NCBI GenBank assembly: GCA_937916345.1
Contig: CALFUE010000171.1
Span: forward strand, 1 to 27,578
Source of the DNA: an uncultured bacterium
GTDB taxonomy: Bacteria; Bacillota; Clostridia; Lachnospirales; Lachnospiraceae
Direction: 5' to 3'
DNA: 27,578 nt
Below the pieces are notes generated by a model that saw only the letters and a list, made by a program, of their open reading frames with translations, did no database searches and had not been told where the DNA came from. Of this stretch, positions 6,732 through 13,716 are shown piece by piece. Every line of letters begins with the position of its first letter. Position 1 is the stretch's first letter. The position numbers were made by a program, and so were the translations under genes.

Positions 6732-8519
6732 CTAAAACTGCTTTATAATCTCCGTGAACTTCGCCGCTCCGGCATCATTCAGATGATCCATATCATAGAA
6801 ATCGACATCTTCAAATATACCCTCCCACATCTTATCATTCAGGTCGAAGAGATGCAGCGGATAGGGCAGTGCGTCCAGCTCCGAGAACAGCCTCTCCTTC
6901 ATGGACGGATCTACAGCGTTCTCGTACTCCTCTGTGAAGGGCGGTATCACCACTACAAGCTCTGTTCCGTTTTTCGCACAGGACTCCGCTATTTTACCCA
7001 GATCTTCAATGAGCTTTGGCGTCATTTTCGTATTTTCCGAAAGCTTATTGTGCTCCTCTGCTCTCATACGCGCATACTTGATCCGTTCCTCCCCGGAAGC
7101 CTCCTGCCAGTGCAGACATTTATATTTCTCGTCGCGGTTATCATCTCTGGTATATCTGCTGTTAAAGAAATTACCACCCTCCATGACGATTTTACGGCAG
7201 GCGGTCTCTATCAGACTCTTCTCCTCATCGGATACTATCCCCTTAGGCAGGAAAAACCACTTTCTGCTCTTCATCTCCTTATTGATCACCGGCTCAACAA
7301 CTCCGTAAAACAACGACTTACCCAGCTCTGTATCGGTCATCACATCATAGAGGGAATATTCTCCGAGTATCAGGATCATTTTTTTCAGTCTGCCGGGGGC
7401 AGAAATCCGGTAAATATACTCAAGAATCCGGCGATCCGCGGAAATATCAAGAGATGTCATGCAAAAGCTCAGCTGATTCGTCAAAAGACCCAGATCAATC
7501 CCATGGAGACCATACTCCGATCCCAGAATCAATGTACCGATATCACTTTGTCTCCATAGCTTATCGATGAGCTCGAAGTACTCGTACGGATAATTAAAAC
7601 CCATATACATCCGAAGGATTGCGAATCTCCAGAGCGCCTGGATTTCACCCGTGCCCTTCTTTTCGAAAACGCTGTCCGCCAACGCGTATAGATTTTGGAT
7701 ACGCATGTGATAATCATGCTTTTCCTCGATAATATCCATGGCAAGGGACTTTTTTGACATCAGATAAGTGTAGAGTCCCTCTATATTTCCCTGCTTTGCC
7801 AGCTTTACTGCGCCGTCCGTCAGCTCCCACCTGGGGCTCATCTCTTCTATGTCATTTTCCCGGACAGCCAGCCTGTTGTGCACTGCCCATACTGTCAGAA
7901 GCCTCTCGGAGATAAAGCCGAAGACCCTCTGGTTATAATCATCATAATCCGTGATATCTAAATTTTTCTCAACCTCGTCCATGATGGCAAACAGCCATTC
8001 ACAATACTTATCAATAAGTGATTTTTTACAGATGAACATATTGGCGAAATATTCCCAATTTCCGCTCAATATGCGCTCATACTCCGCCAGATACTCCGGG
8101 CAGAGCTTTTTTATGGCACAGGCCGTCTGAACCAGATCCTCCGAATTATGATTGCTGCAGTAGTGCTGTTCTATAGTGGTATTTTTCAGACACAGCCGGG
8201 GCGTGATAATCATATCGAAGCGTGAGAGTGTCTCTCTGATAAATTTTTCATCCAGCAGATTACCGTCCCGATCCATAAAATACCTGCGATAATGGCACAG
8301 TCCCACAATATCGCTTTCATGGTCGTTCTTCCACATCCAGTATAATCCGGTAAGCTCGCAGTAATGCGGGTTTTTTTCTGAGATATGACTGCCTGTGGCA
8401 TCAGAGAGATAGGGAAGCGGATCATGCAGCGCCGCCCCTACATGAAGCGGCACATATATCGGATCCTCCGGTTCTGGAAATTTCTTGTGAGTCATCACAT
8501 AAATCGTTGTTTTATCCAT
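6732..8519 (-). CDS. DUF4422 glycosyltransferase fused to an SGNH/GDSL-like domain
   Basis: A 595-residue fusion. Residues 1-230 are DUF4422 (IYVMTHKKF, YVPLHVGAAL, CELTGLYWMW at 54-63, GLCHYRRYF at 73-81, FGFISERLLTVW). A linker of about 80 residues follows. Residues about 325-595 look like an SGNH hydrolase/acyltransferase: TLILGSEYGLHGID at 328-341 (block I), LVVVIPPF at about 521-528, and FYDMDHLND at 574-582 (the Asp-x-x-His block). In classical SGNH proteins block I carries the serine in GxS; here the third position is Glu (GSE), so activity is uncertain. Such domains add or remove O-acetyl groups on sugars. I choose the ATG at 8519 because the conserved MDKTTIYVMTHKKF begins there and GGAG lies 7 nt upstream; an open frame up to 8600 has no support. 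First gene of the minus-strand operon. Confidence 0.8.
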   Translation of the reverse strand: MDKTTIYVMTHKKFPEPEDPIYVPLHVGAALHDPLPYLSDATGSHISEKNPHYCELTGLYWMWKNDHESDIVGLCHYRRYFMDRDGNLLDEKFIRETLSRFDMIITPRLCLKNTTIEQHYCSNHNSEDLVQTACAIKKLCPEYLAEYERILSGNWEYFANMFICKKSLIDKYCEWLFAIMDEVEKNLDITDYDDYNQRVFGFISERLLTVWAVHNRLAVRENDIEEMSPRWELTDGAVKLAKQGNIEGLYTYLMSKKSLAMDIIEEKHDYHMRIQNLYALADSVFEKKGTGEIQALWRFAILRMYMGFNYPYEYFELIDKLWRQSDIGTLILGSEYGLHGIDLGLLTNQLSFCMTSLDISADRRILEYIYRISAPGRLKKMILILGEYSLYDVMTDTELGKSLFYGVVEPVINKEMKSRKWFFLPKGIVSDEEKSLIETACRKIVMEGGNFFNSRYTRDDNRDEKYKCLHWQEASGEERIKYARMRAEEHNKLSENTKMTPKLIEDLGKIAESCAKNGTELVVVIPPFTEEYENAVDPSMKERLFSELDALPYPLHLFDLNDKMWEGIFEDVDFYDMDHLNDAGAAKFTEIIKQF

Positions 8520-8537
8520 ATCATGCTCCGAAAACAC

Positions 8538-8566
8538 TTGTTTACATACATGGAAATTGCTATCAT
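8538..8566 (+). promoter_or_regulatory. SigA-type promoter for the plus-strand glycosyltransferases
   Basis: TTGTTT (8538-8543), 17 nt, TATCAT (8561-8566), about 37 nt before the ATG at 8603. It overlaps the divergent promoter of the minus-strand operon. Confidence 0.45.
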
Positions 8567-8568
8567 AG

Positions 8569-8597
8569 AGTATAACATTTAAGCAAAATGGGGGCAA
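8569..8597 (-). promoter_or_regulatory. SigA-type promoter for the DUF4422/LicD operon
   Basis: On the minus strand TTGCCC (8597-8592), 17 nt, TATACT (8574-8569), about 50 nt before the ATG at 8519. It is back to back with the plus-strand promoter, so the two may compete. Confidence 0.5.
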
Positions 8598-8602
8598 CAT
8601 TT

Positions 8603-9772
8603 ATGCGCTTTTTATTTGTGCAGACTCACGGTTCCCAGATAGATATTCCGCGTGTTCTCGAGGAGATGGGACACAACTGTGACTGCCTGTTCAATTTTGA
8701 ATTTGACGCCAATGATCTCTCGGAAAACGAGGGCACGGCTACCGTGGAAAGGGCTCTGTGCGGCACACACTACGACTACATTATCTCCTACTTTTTTCTG
8801 CCGGTGGTCTCCGAGGTCTGCGAGAGAAATAATACCCTTTATATCTCCTGGGTTTACGACTCTCCCCAGCTCGCTGTATATCATCCTTCCATACTCAATC
8901 CTGTCAATCGCGTCTTTCTGTTCGACCGATGCGAGGCAGAAAGGTTGAAAAGCCTGGACATCCCCCATATTTATTACATGCCTCTGGCTGCTGATATGGC
9001 AAAAGGAAATTCCTTAAAGATTACTAATGAGGACAGGCAGAAATACTCCTGCGACATTTCCTTTGTCGGCACATTGTATGAAGATAATTCCTATAACAGG
9101 ATCGGTAACAAGCTGCCCTCTGATATCAAAGAAAATGTCAGTAATTATGTAAATTCCTGCTTCTGCAAGTGGGATAATCCGCGCACCTGGCCGGCCTTCT
9201 CCTCAGATGAAGTCGAGCGGCTGCGTCCATTCTTTGACGACAAAAAACTCTCGAAATTCGAGATGCCCATGGAATACTACTACGCCCATCAGATAGCGAG
9301 CCTGAAGCTCGGCGAGACGGAGCGTGTATATCTGCTGGAGGAGCTGGGGAAAAAATTCAAGGTGGATTTTTTTACCAGAAATACCTCCTATCCCGTAAAA
9401 AATGTGCGTATCCACCCATCTCTCGACTATTATAATGAGCTCGGTAAAGTTTATTATCTCTCAAAGATCAATCTGGCTTTCACTCTCCCCACCATCGAGA
9501 CCGGCGTGCCACTGCGCGTGTTCGATATCATGGGGCACAACGGATTCGTGCTCTCAAACCTGCAGGATGAGATAGGTGAGCTCTTTGAGATCGGCAGGGA
9601 TATCGCTGTATTCCGCAATGCCGAAGAGCTGATGGAGCTGGCCGGCTACTATCTGACACACGAGAAGGAGAGAAAAAAGATAGCGACAAACGGCCGCAAT
9701 AAAGTAAATAACGAACACTCTCTCAAGACCCGGCTGCAGCAGATCATCGATATCTGCAGACAGGAGAGCTGA
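8603..9772 (+). CDS. DUF3880/CgeB-like family glycosyltransferase
   Basis: A 389-residue GT-B type glycosyltransferase. The N-terminal half has the DUF3880 signature WVYDSPQLAVYHP starting at residue 83, then NRVFLFDRCEAERL. The C-terminal half has the CgeB-like acceptor/donor segment LSKINLAFTLPTIETGVPLRVFDIMGHNGFVLSN and ends in helices typical of Glyco_trans_1_2 (PF13524). Members transfer a sugar from a nucleotide donor and often sit beside flagellin or spore-coat genes. I start at 8603 (MRFLFVQ), because GGGGG lies 8 nt upstream; the ATG at 8588 has no ribosome site. The next gene overlaps by one base (TGATG), so the pair is coupled. Very similar in layout to that gene, hence a tandem duplication. 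Confidence 0.84.
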   Translation: MRFLFVQTHGSQIDIPRVLEEMGHNCDCLFNFEFDANDLSENEGTATVERALCGTHYDYIISYFFLPVVSEVCERNNTLYISWVYDSPQLAVYHPSILNPVNRVFLFDRCEAERLKSLDIPHIYYMPLAADMAKGNSLKITNEDRQKYSCDISFVGTLYEDNSYNRIGNKLPSDIKENVSNYVNSCFCKWDNPRTWPAFSSDEVERLRPFFDDKKLSKFEMPMEYYYAHQIASLKLGETERVYLLEELGKKFKVDFFTRNTSYPVKNVRIHPSLDYYNELGKVYYLSKINLAFTLPTIETGVPLRVFDIMGHNGFVLSNLQDEIGELFEIGRDIAVFRNAEELMELAGYYLTHEKERKKIATNGRNKVNNEHSLKTRLQQIIDICRQES

Positions 9773-10902
9773 TGAATATTTTTTACTACTACTGGAACGA
9801 AAATCCTGCATCCGATATCATCGAAGCATTTAAAGCTGACGGACACACGATCCTGATGTCCGATAAGATAATCAGGGGCTATGACGATATAGAAGAAGCC
9901 GACATAGCCTTCAAAAAATATCTGATGGGAGAAGACGCCGCGGATATGATCTATTCCTTCAACTACTTTCCCTTTTTATCCGGGCTGGCTCACAAACACT
10001 CCATACCTTATGTCTCCTGGGTCTACGACTGCCCCCACCTGACGCTCTATTCAACCACCGTCAAAAACCCCGGGAACAGATTCTACATCTTTGACAGGGG
10101 ATTATGCTCACTTGCAGAAAAAAACGGGGCAAAAAATGTATATCACCTGCCGCTGGCCGTGAACAAATGCCGGCTTGAGGAACTATTAAAAAGCGAGGAT
10201 GACTACAGATATGATGTGACCTTCGTCGGAAGTCTCTACTCGGAAAATATGTACGATCAGGTGTCCTATCTGCCCGGCTATGTGAGAGGCTTCATAGATT
10301 CTCTTATTTCAAGCCAGCAAAGGCTGTGGGGGATCGATCTGGTATCTGAGCTTTTGAACGACAAAATAGTTTCCGGGATGGAGAAATATATCCTCATCGA
10401 CACAGACCCCCGCTACAGTTACACAAAAAAAGATATATTTACCGATTTCATCACAAAAAAGATCTGCAATACGGAACGGGTTAATCTGCTCTCAAAAATA
10501 AAAGGTCTGACACTTTTCACGGGCGACGACTGCAAGAAATATCCCGCGCTGCAACCCAGGGGAACAGTAGACTATATAAATGAGATGCCAAGGGTCTTTC
10601 ATCAGAGCAAAATAAACCTGAACATCTCACTTCGTTCCATCAGATCCGGCATACCGCTTCGTGCCATGGACATAATGGGAGCCGGGGGATTTCTCCTGTC
10701 AAATTATCAGCCGGAACTTGAGGAATACTTCATAAACGGTACAGACTACGTGTTCTTTGAGGACGAAGATGATATGCTGCAAAAGATAGACCACTATCTG
10801 TCGTGCGATGACGAGCGTGAGGCGATCGCAAAGAACGGTCAAAAGAAAGTGTTTGATAATTTCACCTACAATAAAGCCATTAAGAACTTTTATGAAAAAT
10901 AA
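9772..10902 (+). CDS. DUF3880/CgeB-like family glycosyltransferase (paralogue)
   Basis: A 376-residue paralogue of the preceding gene. WVYDCPHLTLY begins at residue 83, exactly as in the neighbour, followed by NRFYIFDRGLCSLAEK. Further on are YDVTFVGSLYSENMYD and HQSKINLNISLRSIRSGIPLRAMDIMGAGGFLLSN, the CgeB-like C-terminal motif. No signal peptide or membrane helix is seen, so it should act in the cytoplasm. The start ATG overlaps the stop of the upstream gene, giving strict coupling. It ends 60 nt before the end of the convergent flagellin 1 gene and shares a bidirectional terminator with it. Likely substrate: a growing O-glycan on flagellin; this is inferred from position only. Confidence 0.84.
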   Translation: MNIFYYYWNENPASDIIEAFKADGHTILMSDKIIRGYDDIEEADIAFKKYLMGEDAADMIYSFNYFPFLSGLAHKHSIPYVSWVYDCPHLTLYSTTVKNPGNRFYIFDRGLCSLAEKNGAKNVYHLPLAVNKCRLEELLKSEDDYRYDVTFVGSLYSENMYDQVSYLPGYVRGFIDSLISSQQRLWGIDLVSELLNDKIVSGMEKYILIDTDPRYSYTKKDIFTDFITKKICNTERVNLLSKIKGLTLFTGDDCKKYPALQPRGTVDYINEMPRVFHQSKINLNISLRSIRSGIPLRAMDIMGAGGFLLSNYQPELEEYFINGTDYVFFEDEDDMLQKIDHYLSCDDEREAIAKNGQKKVFDNFTYNKAIKNFYEK

Positions 10903-10904
10903 CC

Positions 10905-10941
10905 ACGAAAAAAGGAGACCGATCAAGTCTCCTTTTTTCGT
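10905..10941. terminator. Bidirectional rho-independent terminator (glycosyltransferase / flagellin 1)
   Basis: A perfect 15-bp inverted repeat (10905-10919 and 10927-10941) around a 7-nt loop. The stem has GGAGAC at the loop end and A6/T6 outside, so it reads as a terminator in both directions. Confidence 0.92.
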
Positions 10942-10963
10942 TCTTATGATAATCAACCCGAAA

Positions 10964-11839
10964 TTATCCGAGAAGTGAAAGCACTCCCTGAGTTGACTGG
11001 TTAGCCTGTGCCAACATTGACTGACCTGCCTGTGCCAATATGTTGTTCTTTGAGTAGGTAACCATTTCTGACGCCATATCCGTATCTCTGATACGAGACT
11101 CTGCTGACTGTGTATTCTCACTGGCTGTATCAAGGTTCTTTATGGTATGCTCAAGTCTGTTCTGAACAGCACCGAGTGCTGATCTCTGCCCTGACACCGT
11201 CTGCAGTGCCTTCTGAATGGTCGCCATAGCGAGACCGGCCTTTGAGAAGGATGATACATCGATCTTTGAGCTTGCGGCCTGAAGTACTGCAGAAGAGGTA
11301 TATGACGTACCTACGTCCCTTGTCTGGCTTGCCTCAAATATTGAAGATGCGTTCATATTTCTGATAGAAATCTCGATCTTCTGTCCGCAGAGCGAACCAA
11401 CCTGAAGGTTCTTGCCTGTGAAGGAACCATCGATAAGATTCATCGTATTGAAAGCAGTGGTAGACTGTATACGATTGATCTCGCTGGTCATCTGATTCAA
11501 CTCGGCCTGTATGGCGTTTCTGTCTGCTGTTGTATTTGTATCGTTGGCTGCCTGTGTAGCCAGCTCGTTCATTCTCTGAAGTATTGAGTGTGTCTCATTC
11601 AATGCGCCCTCGGCTGTCTGAATAAGTGAAATACCATCCTGTGCGTTTGTGGATGCCTTGTTCAAACCTCTGATCTGGCTGCGCATCTTTTCTGAAATTG
11701 AAAGTCCTGCTGCGTCGTCGCCTGCTCTGTTTATTCTATATCCGCTTGAAAGCTTTTCTGTGCTCGCTGCCTGATCGTTTGTTGTAATCGAAAGCTGTCT
11801 GTTTGTATTTGCTGCCTGTAAATTGTGCTGTACTACCAT
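10964..11839 (-). CDS. hag: Flagellin 1
   Basis: A 291-residue flagellin, the filament subunit exported by the flagellar type III system. It has the conserved N-terminal D0/D1 helices (MVVQHNLQAANTNRQL, LSSGYRINRAGDDAAGLSIS, GLNKASTNAQDGISLIQTAEGAL) and the matching C-terminal helices (GAVQNRLEHTIKNLDTASEN, SRIRDTDMASEMV, ending in LSLLG). There is almost no D2/D3 domain, so the filament surface is minimal, and residues about 155-215 hold the variable Ser/Thr-rich part where O-glycans would sit. An unusual cysteine, C151, lies in VGSLCGQKIE; flagellin 2 has Ser there. The start has AAGGAGG 8 nt upstream. A sigma-28 promoter and a CsrA-type hairpin precede it. Glycosyltransferase genes flank it on both sides. 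Confidence 0.96.
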   Translation of the reverse strand: MVVQHNLQAANTNRQLSITTNDQAASTEKLSSGYRINRAGDDAAGLSISEKMRSQIRGLNKASTNAQDGISLIQTAEGALNETHSILQRMNELATQAANDTNTTADRNAIQAELNQMTSEINRIQSTTAFNTMNLIDGSFTGKNLQVGSLCGQKIEISIRNMNASSIFEASQTRDVGTSYTSSAVLQAASSKIDVSSFSKAGLAMATIQKALQTVSGQRSALGAVQNRLEHTIKNLDTASENTQSAESRIRDTDMASEMVTYSKNNILAQAGQSMLAQANQSTQGVLSLLG

Positions 11840-11846
11840 AGTTTTG

Positions 11847-11944
11847 TCCTCCTTGGATAATTCATTCCTCTAATTGTTTGGGTTGATTAATTTCTTACAA
11901 TGGGTTGATCGTCAATTCCGGGTTTTGAGGAACTCCTTTTCCTC
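11847..11944 (-). promoter_or_regulatory. Flagellin 1 leader with CsrA-type GGA sites
   Basis: Near the predicted transcript start, GAGGAA (11944-11939) pairs perfectly with TTCCTC (11932-11927) around a hexaloop AAGGAG, placing GGA in a loop as CsrA prefers. A second GGA-rich site is the Shine-Dalgarno AAGGAGGA (11854-11847). Two sites, one on the ribosome site, match how CsrA represses hag translation in Bacillus. Two GATCAACCCA-like elements lie between them (11877-11888, 11901-11910). Confidence 0.6.
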
Positions 11945-11956
11945 CTGACAATTATT

Positions 11957-11983
11957 ATATCGGTCTGATATGTTTTTTCATTA
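11957..11983 (-). promoter_or_regulatory. Sigma-28 (SigD-type) promoter of flagellin 1
   Basis: On the minus strand TAAT (11983-11980), 15 nt, ACCGATAT (11964-11957). Same boxes and spacing as the flagellin 2 promoter. The predicted start lies near 11950, giving a leader of about 110 nt. Confidence 0.82.
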
Positions 11984-12008
11984 CCCCTTTTTCATAATTT
12001 TTTTCAGA

Positions 12009-12037
12009 TTGATTTTCATACCCGCGTAATGTATCAT
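12009..12037 (+). promoter_or_regulatory. Possible SigA-type promoter for the plus-strand pair at 12070-13640
   Basis: TTGATT (12009-12014), 17 nt, TATCAT (12032-12037), about 33 nt before the ATG at 12070. Its -10 box is the same as in the plus-strand promoter at 8538-8566. Weak but well spaced. Confidence 0.4.
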
Positions 12038-12069
12038 ATTTACAGGTTTTTTTCTGTTATGAGGTAAGA

Positions 12070-12468
12070 ATGATTGCCCGCGCAGGCAGCGAAATTGATT
12101 TCGTTCCTATAATGAATATGACAAATGCCGAGGTGAAGGATCTCCTGCTTCATTCGAGAGTATACATAGATTTCGGCGAGCATCCGGGAAAGGACAGAAT
12201 ACCAAGAGAAGCTGCCATAATGGGACTGTGCGTCATCACAGGCAAAAGGGGGGCAGCCGCAAATGATCAGGATGTCTTCATCCCGGACAGCTTCAAGTTT
12301 GATGAGAAAGAAGCAGATCTTGACATCATAACAGACAGGATACGATTCTGCCTGGACAATTATGATGAGGCAATAGCTGATCTCGCAGACTACAGAACCC
12401 GGATCACCTCCGAAAAAGCTCTGTTCTCAGCTGAAGTCAGGGAATTGAGAGGGATCCTATGGAATTAA
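12070..12468 (+). CDS. Truncated glycosyltransferase-like protein (C-terminal part only)
   Basis: A 132-residue ORF that reads as only the C-terminal third of a glycosyltransferase-like protein. Seen: VPIMNMTNAEVKDLLLHSRVYIDFG, HPGKDRIPREAAIMGLCVITG and RITSEKALF. In relatives I remember, these follow a 150-200 residue N-terminal domain, absent here; the in-frame sequence upstream has no similarity and hits a TGA at 12010-12012. The fragment retains the segment that binds the nucleotide part of a sugar donor in GT-B enzymes, but not the acceptor half. It may still be made: GAGG is 5 nt before the ATG, a possible promoter lies upstream, and its end overlaps the next gene by 10 nt. It could be a decayed gene or a small partner of its neighbour. 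No definite family name is offered. Confidence 0.6.
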   Translation: MIARAGSEIDFVPIMNMTNAEVKDLLLHSRVYIDFGEHPGKDRIPREAAIMGLCVITGKRGAAANDQDVFIPDSFKFDEKEADLDIITDRIRFCLDNYDEAIADLADYRTRITSEKALFSAEVRELRGILWN

Positions 12469-13640
12469 AGCACAAGAGGCTGATTTTTTTTCTGGGGTTA
12501 TATGATATTCTGGATATTTTTTCCTACGAACTGATCAGATACTGTGAAAATGCGGACTATGAGGTGCTGGTGATCGACAACCGGAATTTTTCCGAGGGCA
12601 TGACAGCTCTGTCTTCCTTTATCACAAAACCGGTGACCGCAATGATCACCTTTAACAATCTGGGCACAAACACGGAACTTGTAAAGGGCGAAAACCTGTG
12701 GGAATGCTTAGGTATTCCCTGCATCAACATCCTCATGGATCACCCCTACGCCCACGACAAAGCCCTATCCATGGCGCCCTCAAACTCTGTCGTGCTCTGT
12801 GTAGACAGAAACCATGTGGATTATCTGGGAAGATTCTTCCCCCATATCTCTATGCGCGGATTTCTTCCCCACGGTGGGAATCATCAGGATAATAAGCTTA
12901 AAAAAATAAAAGACAGATCCATAAGCCTGCTCTACATGGGCTCTTTGTCCAGAAAGTTTGCCGACTCGGACAAACCGGATTTTTCGGCATTTCCCGAGAT
13001 AGATCTGGAAAAAATAGCGAATGCCGTGTTCGAGCGGATGATATCAGCTCCGGAATATACGATGGAATACGTTATCGAGAAAACTCTCTCAGATGAGAGG
13101 ATCGTTCTTCCTGACGACAAACTGCGGACTGTCATCCGGGCGCTTCACTATATAGATATGTATGCTTCCTCCTACTACAGGGAAAAACTGGTGAGAACCC
13201 TCGCCGTCAATGGTCTTCCCATCACCATCTACGGAAAAGGCTGGGATATCTGCGACTGGAGGGGTCTGGAAAATGTGAACTATCGGGGAACAGTCAGCGC
13301 CTATGATGCCGTCCGCATCATGGGGGATTCAAAGATAGTCCTCAACTCCATGCCCTGGTTCAGGGACGGCAGCCACGACAGAGTCTTCAACGGAATGCTC
13401 TCCGGCGCCTATGTGATGAGCAAGGAATCAAAATACCTCAGGGAAGTGATAAGTGAGGATGCCGCAAAGCTTTTTAGCCTGTCGGAGATAGATGAGCTCC
13501 CTGAAATCCTCCCTGAGCTTCTTACCACACCCGACGCAATGCAAAGGACTGCCGATTGCGGTTATGAACTCGCCGTAAAAGCTCACACCTGGGACTGCAG
13601 AGCAAAGGAGCTGGATCGCGATCTGCTGGAAATTCTGTGA
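12459..13640 (+). CDS. CgeB-like family glycosyltransferase
   Basis: A 393-residue glycosyltransferase. The N-terminal part (IFFLGLYDILDIFSYELIRYC, IPCINILMDHPYAHDKAL) resembles the DUF3880-type half. The C-terminal part has LPITIYGKGWDICDW, then MGDSKIVLNSMPWFRDGSHDRVFNGMLSGAYVMS, which is a CgeB/Glyco_trans_1_2 signature. It is more distant from the pair at 8603-10902 than those are from each other. The start overlaps the end of the truncated ORF by 10 nt. The gene ends 77 nt from the convergent flagellin 2 stop and shares a terminator with it. Position between two flagellins suggests flagellin glycosylation; substrate unknown. Confidence 0.82.
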   Translation: MELKHKRLIFFLGLYDILDIFSYELIRYCENADYEVLVIDNRNFSEGMTALSSFITKPVTAMITFNNLGTNTELVKGENLWECLGIPCINILMDHPYAHDKALSMAPSNSVVLCVDRNHVDYLGRFFPHISMRGFLPHGGNHQDNKLKKIKDRSISLLYMGSLSRKFADSDKPDFSAFPEIDLEKIANAVFERMISAPEYTMEYVIEKTLSDERIVLPDDKLRTVIRALHYIDMYASSYYREKLVRTLAVNGLPITIYGKGWDICDWRGLENVNYRGTVSAYDAVRIMGDSKIVLNSMPWFRDGSHDRVFNGMLSGAYVMSKESKYLREVISEDAAKLFSLSEIDELPEILPELLTTPDAMQRTADCGYELAVKAHTWDCRAKELDRDLLEIL

Positions 13641-13662
13641 TCATCTTTATCATAAGTATGAA

Positions 13663-13692
13663 AAAAACCCTCCGCCTTCGCGGAGGGTTTTT
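13663..13692. terminator. Bidirectional rho-independent terminator (glycosyltransferase / flagellin 2)
   Basis: A perfect 13-bp stem (13663-13675 with 13680-13692), GC-rich CCCTCCGC core, tetraloop CTTC, with A and T tracts on the outer sides. Works in both directions. Confidence 0.93.
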
Positions 13693-13716
13693 CCGGACAA
13701 CTTTTCAAAGATGAGA

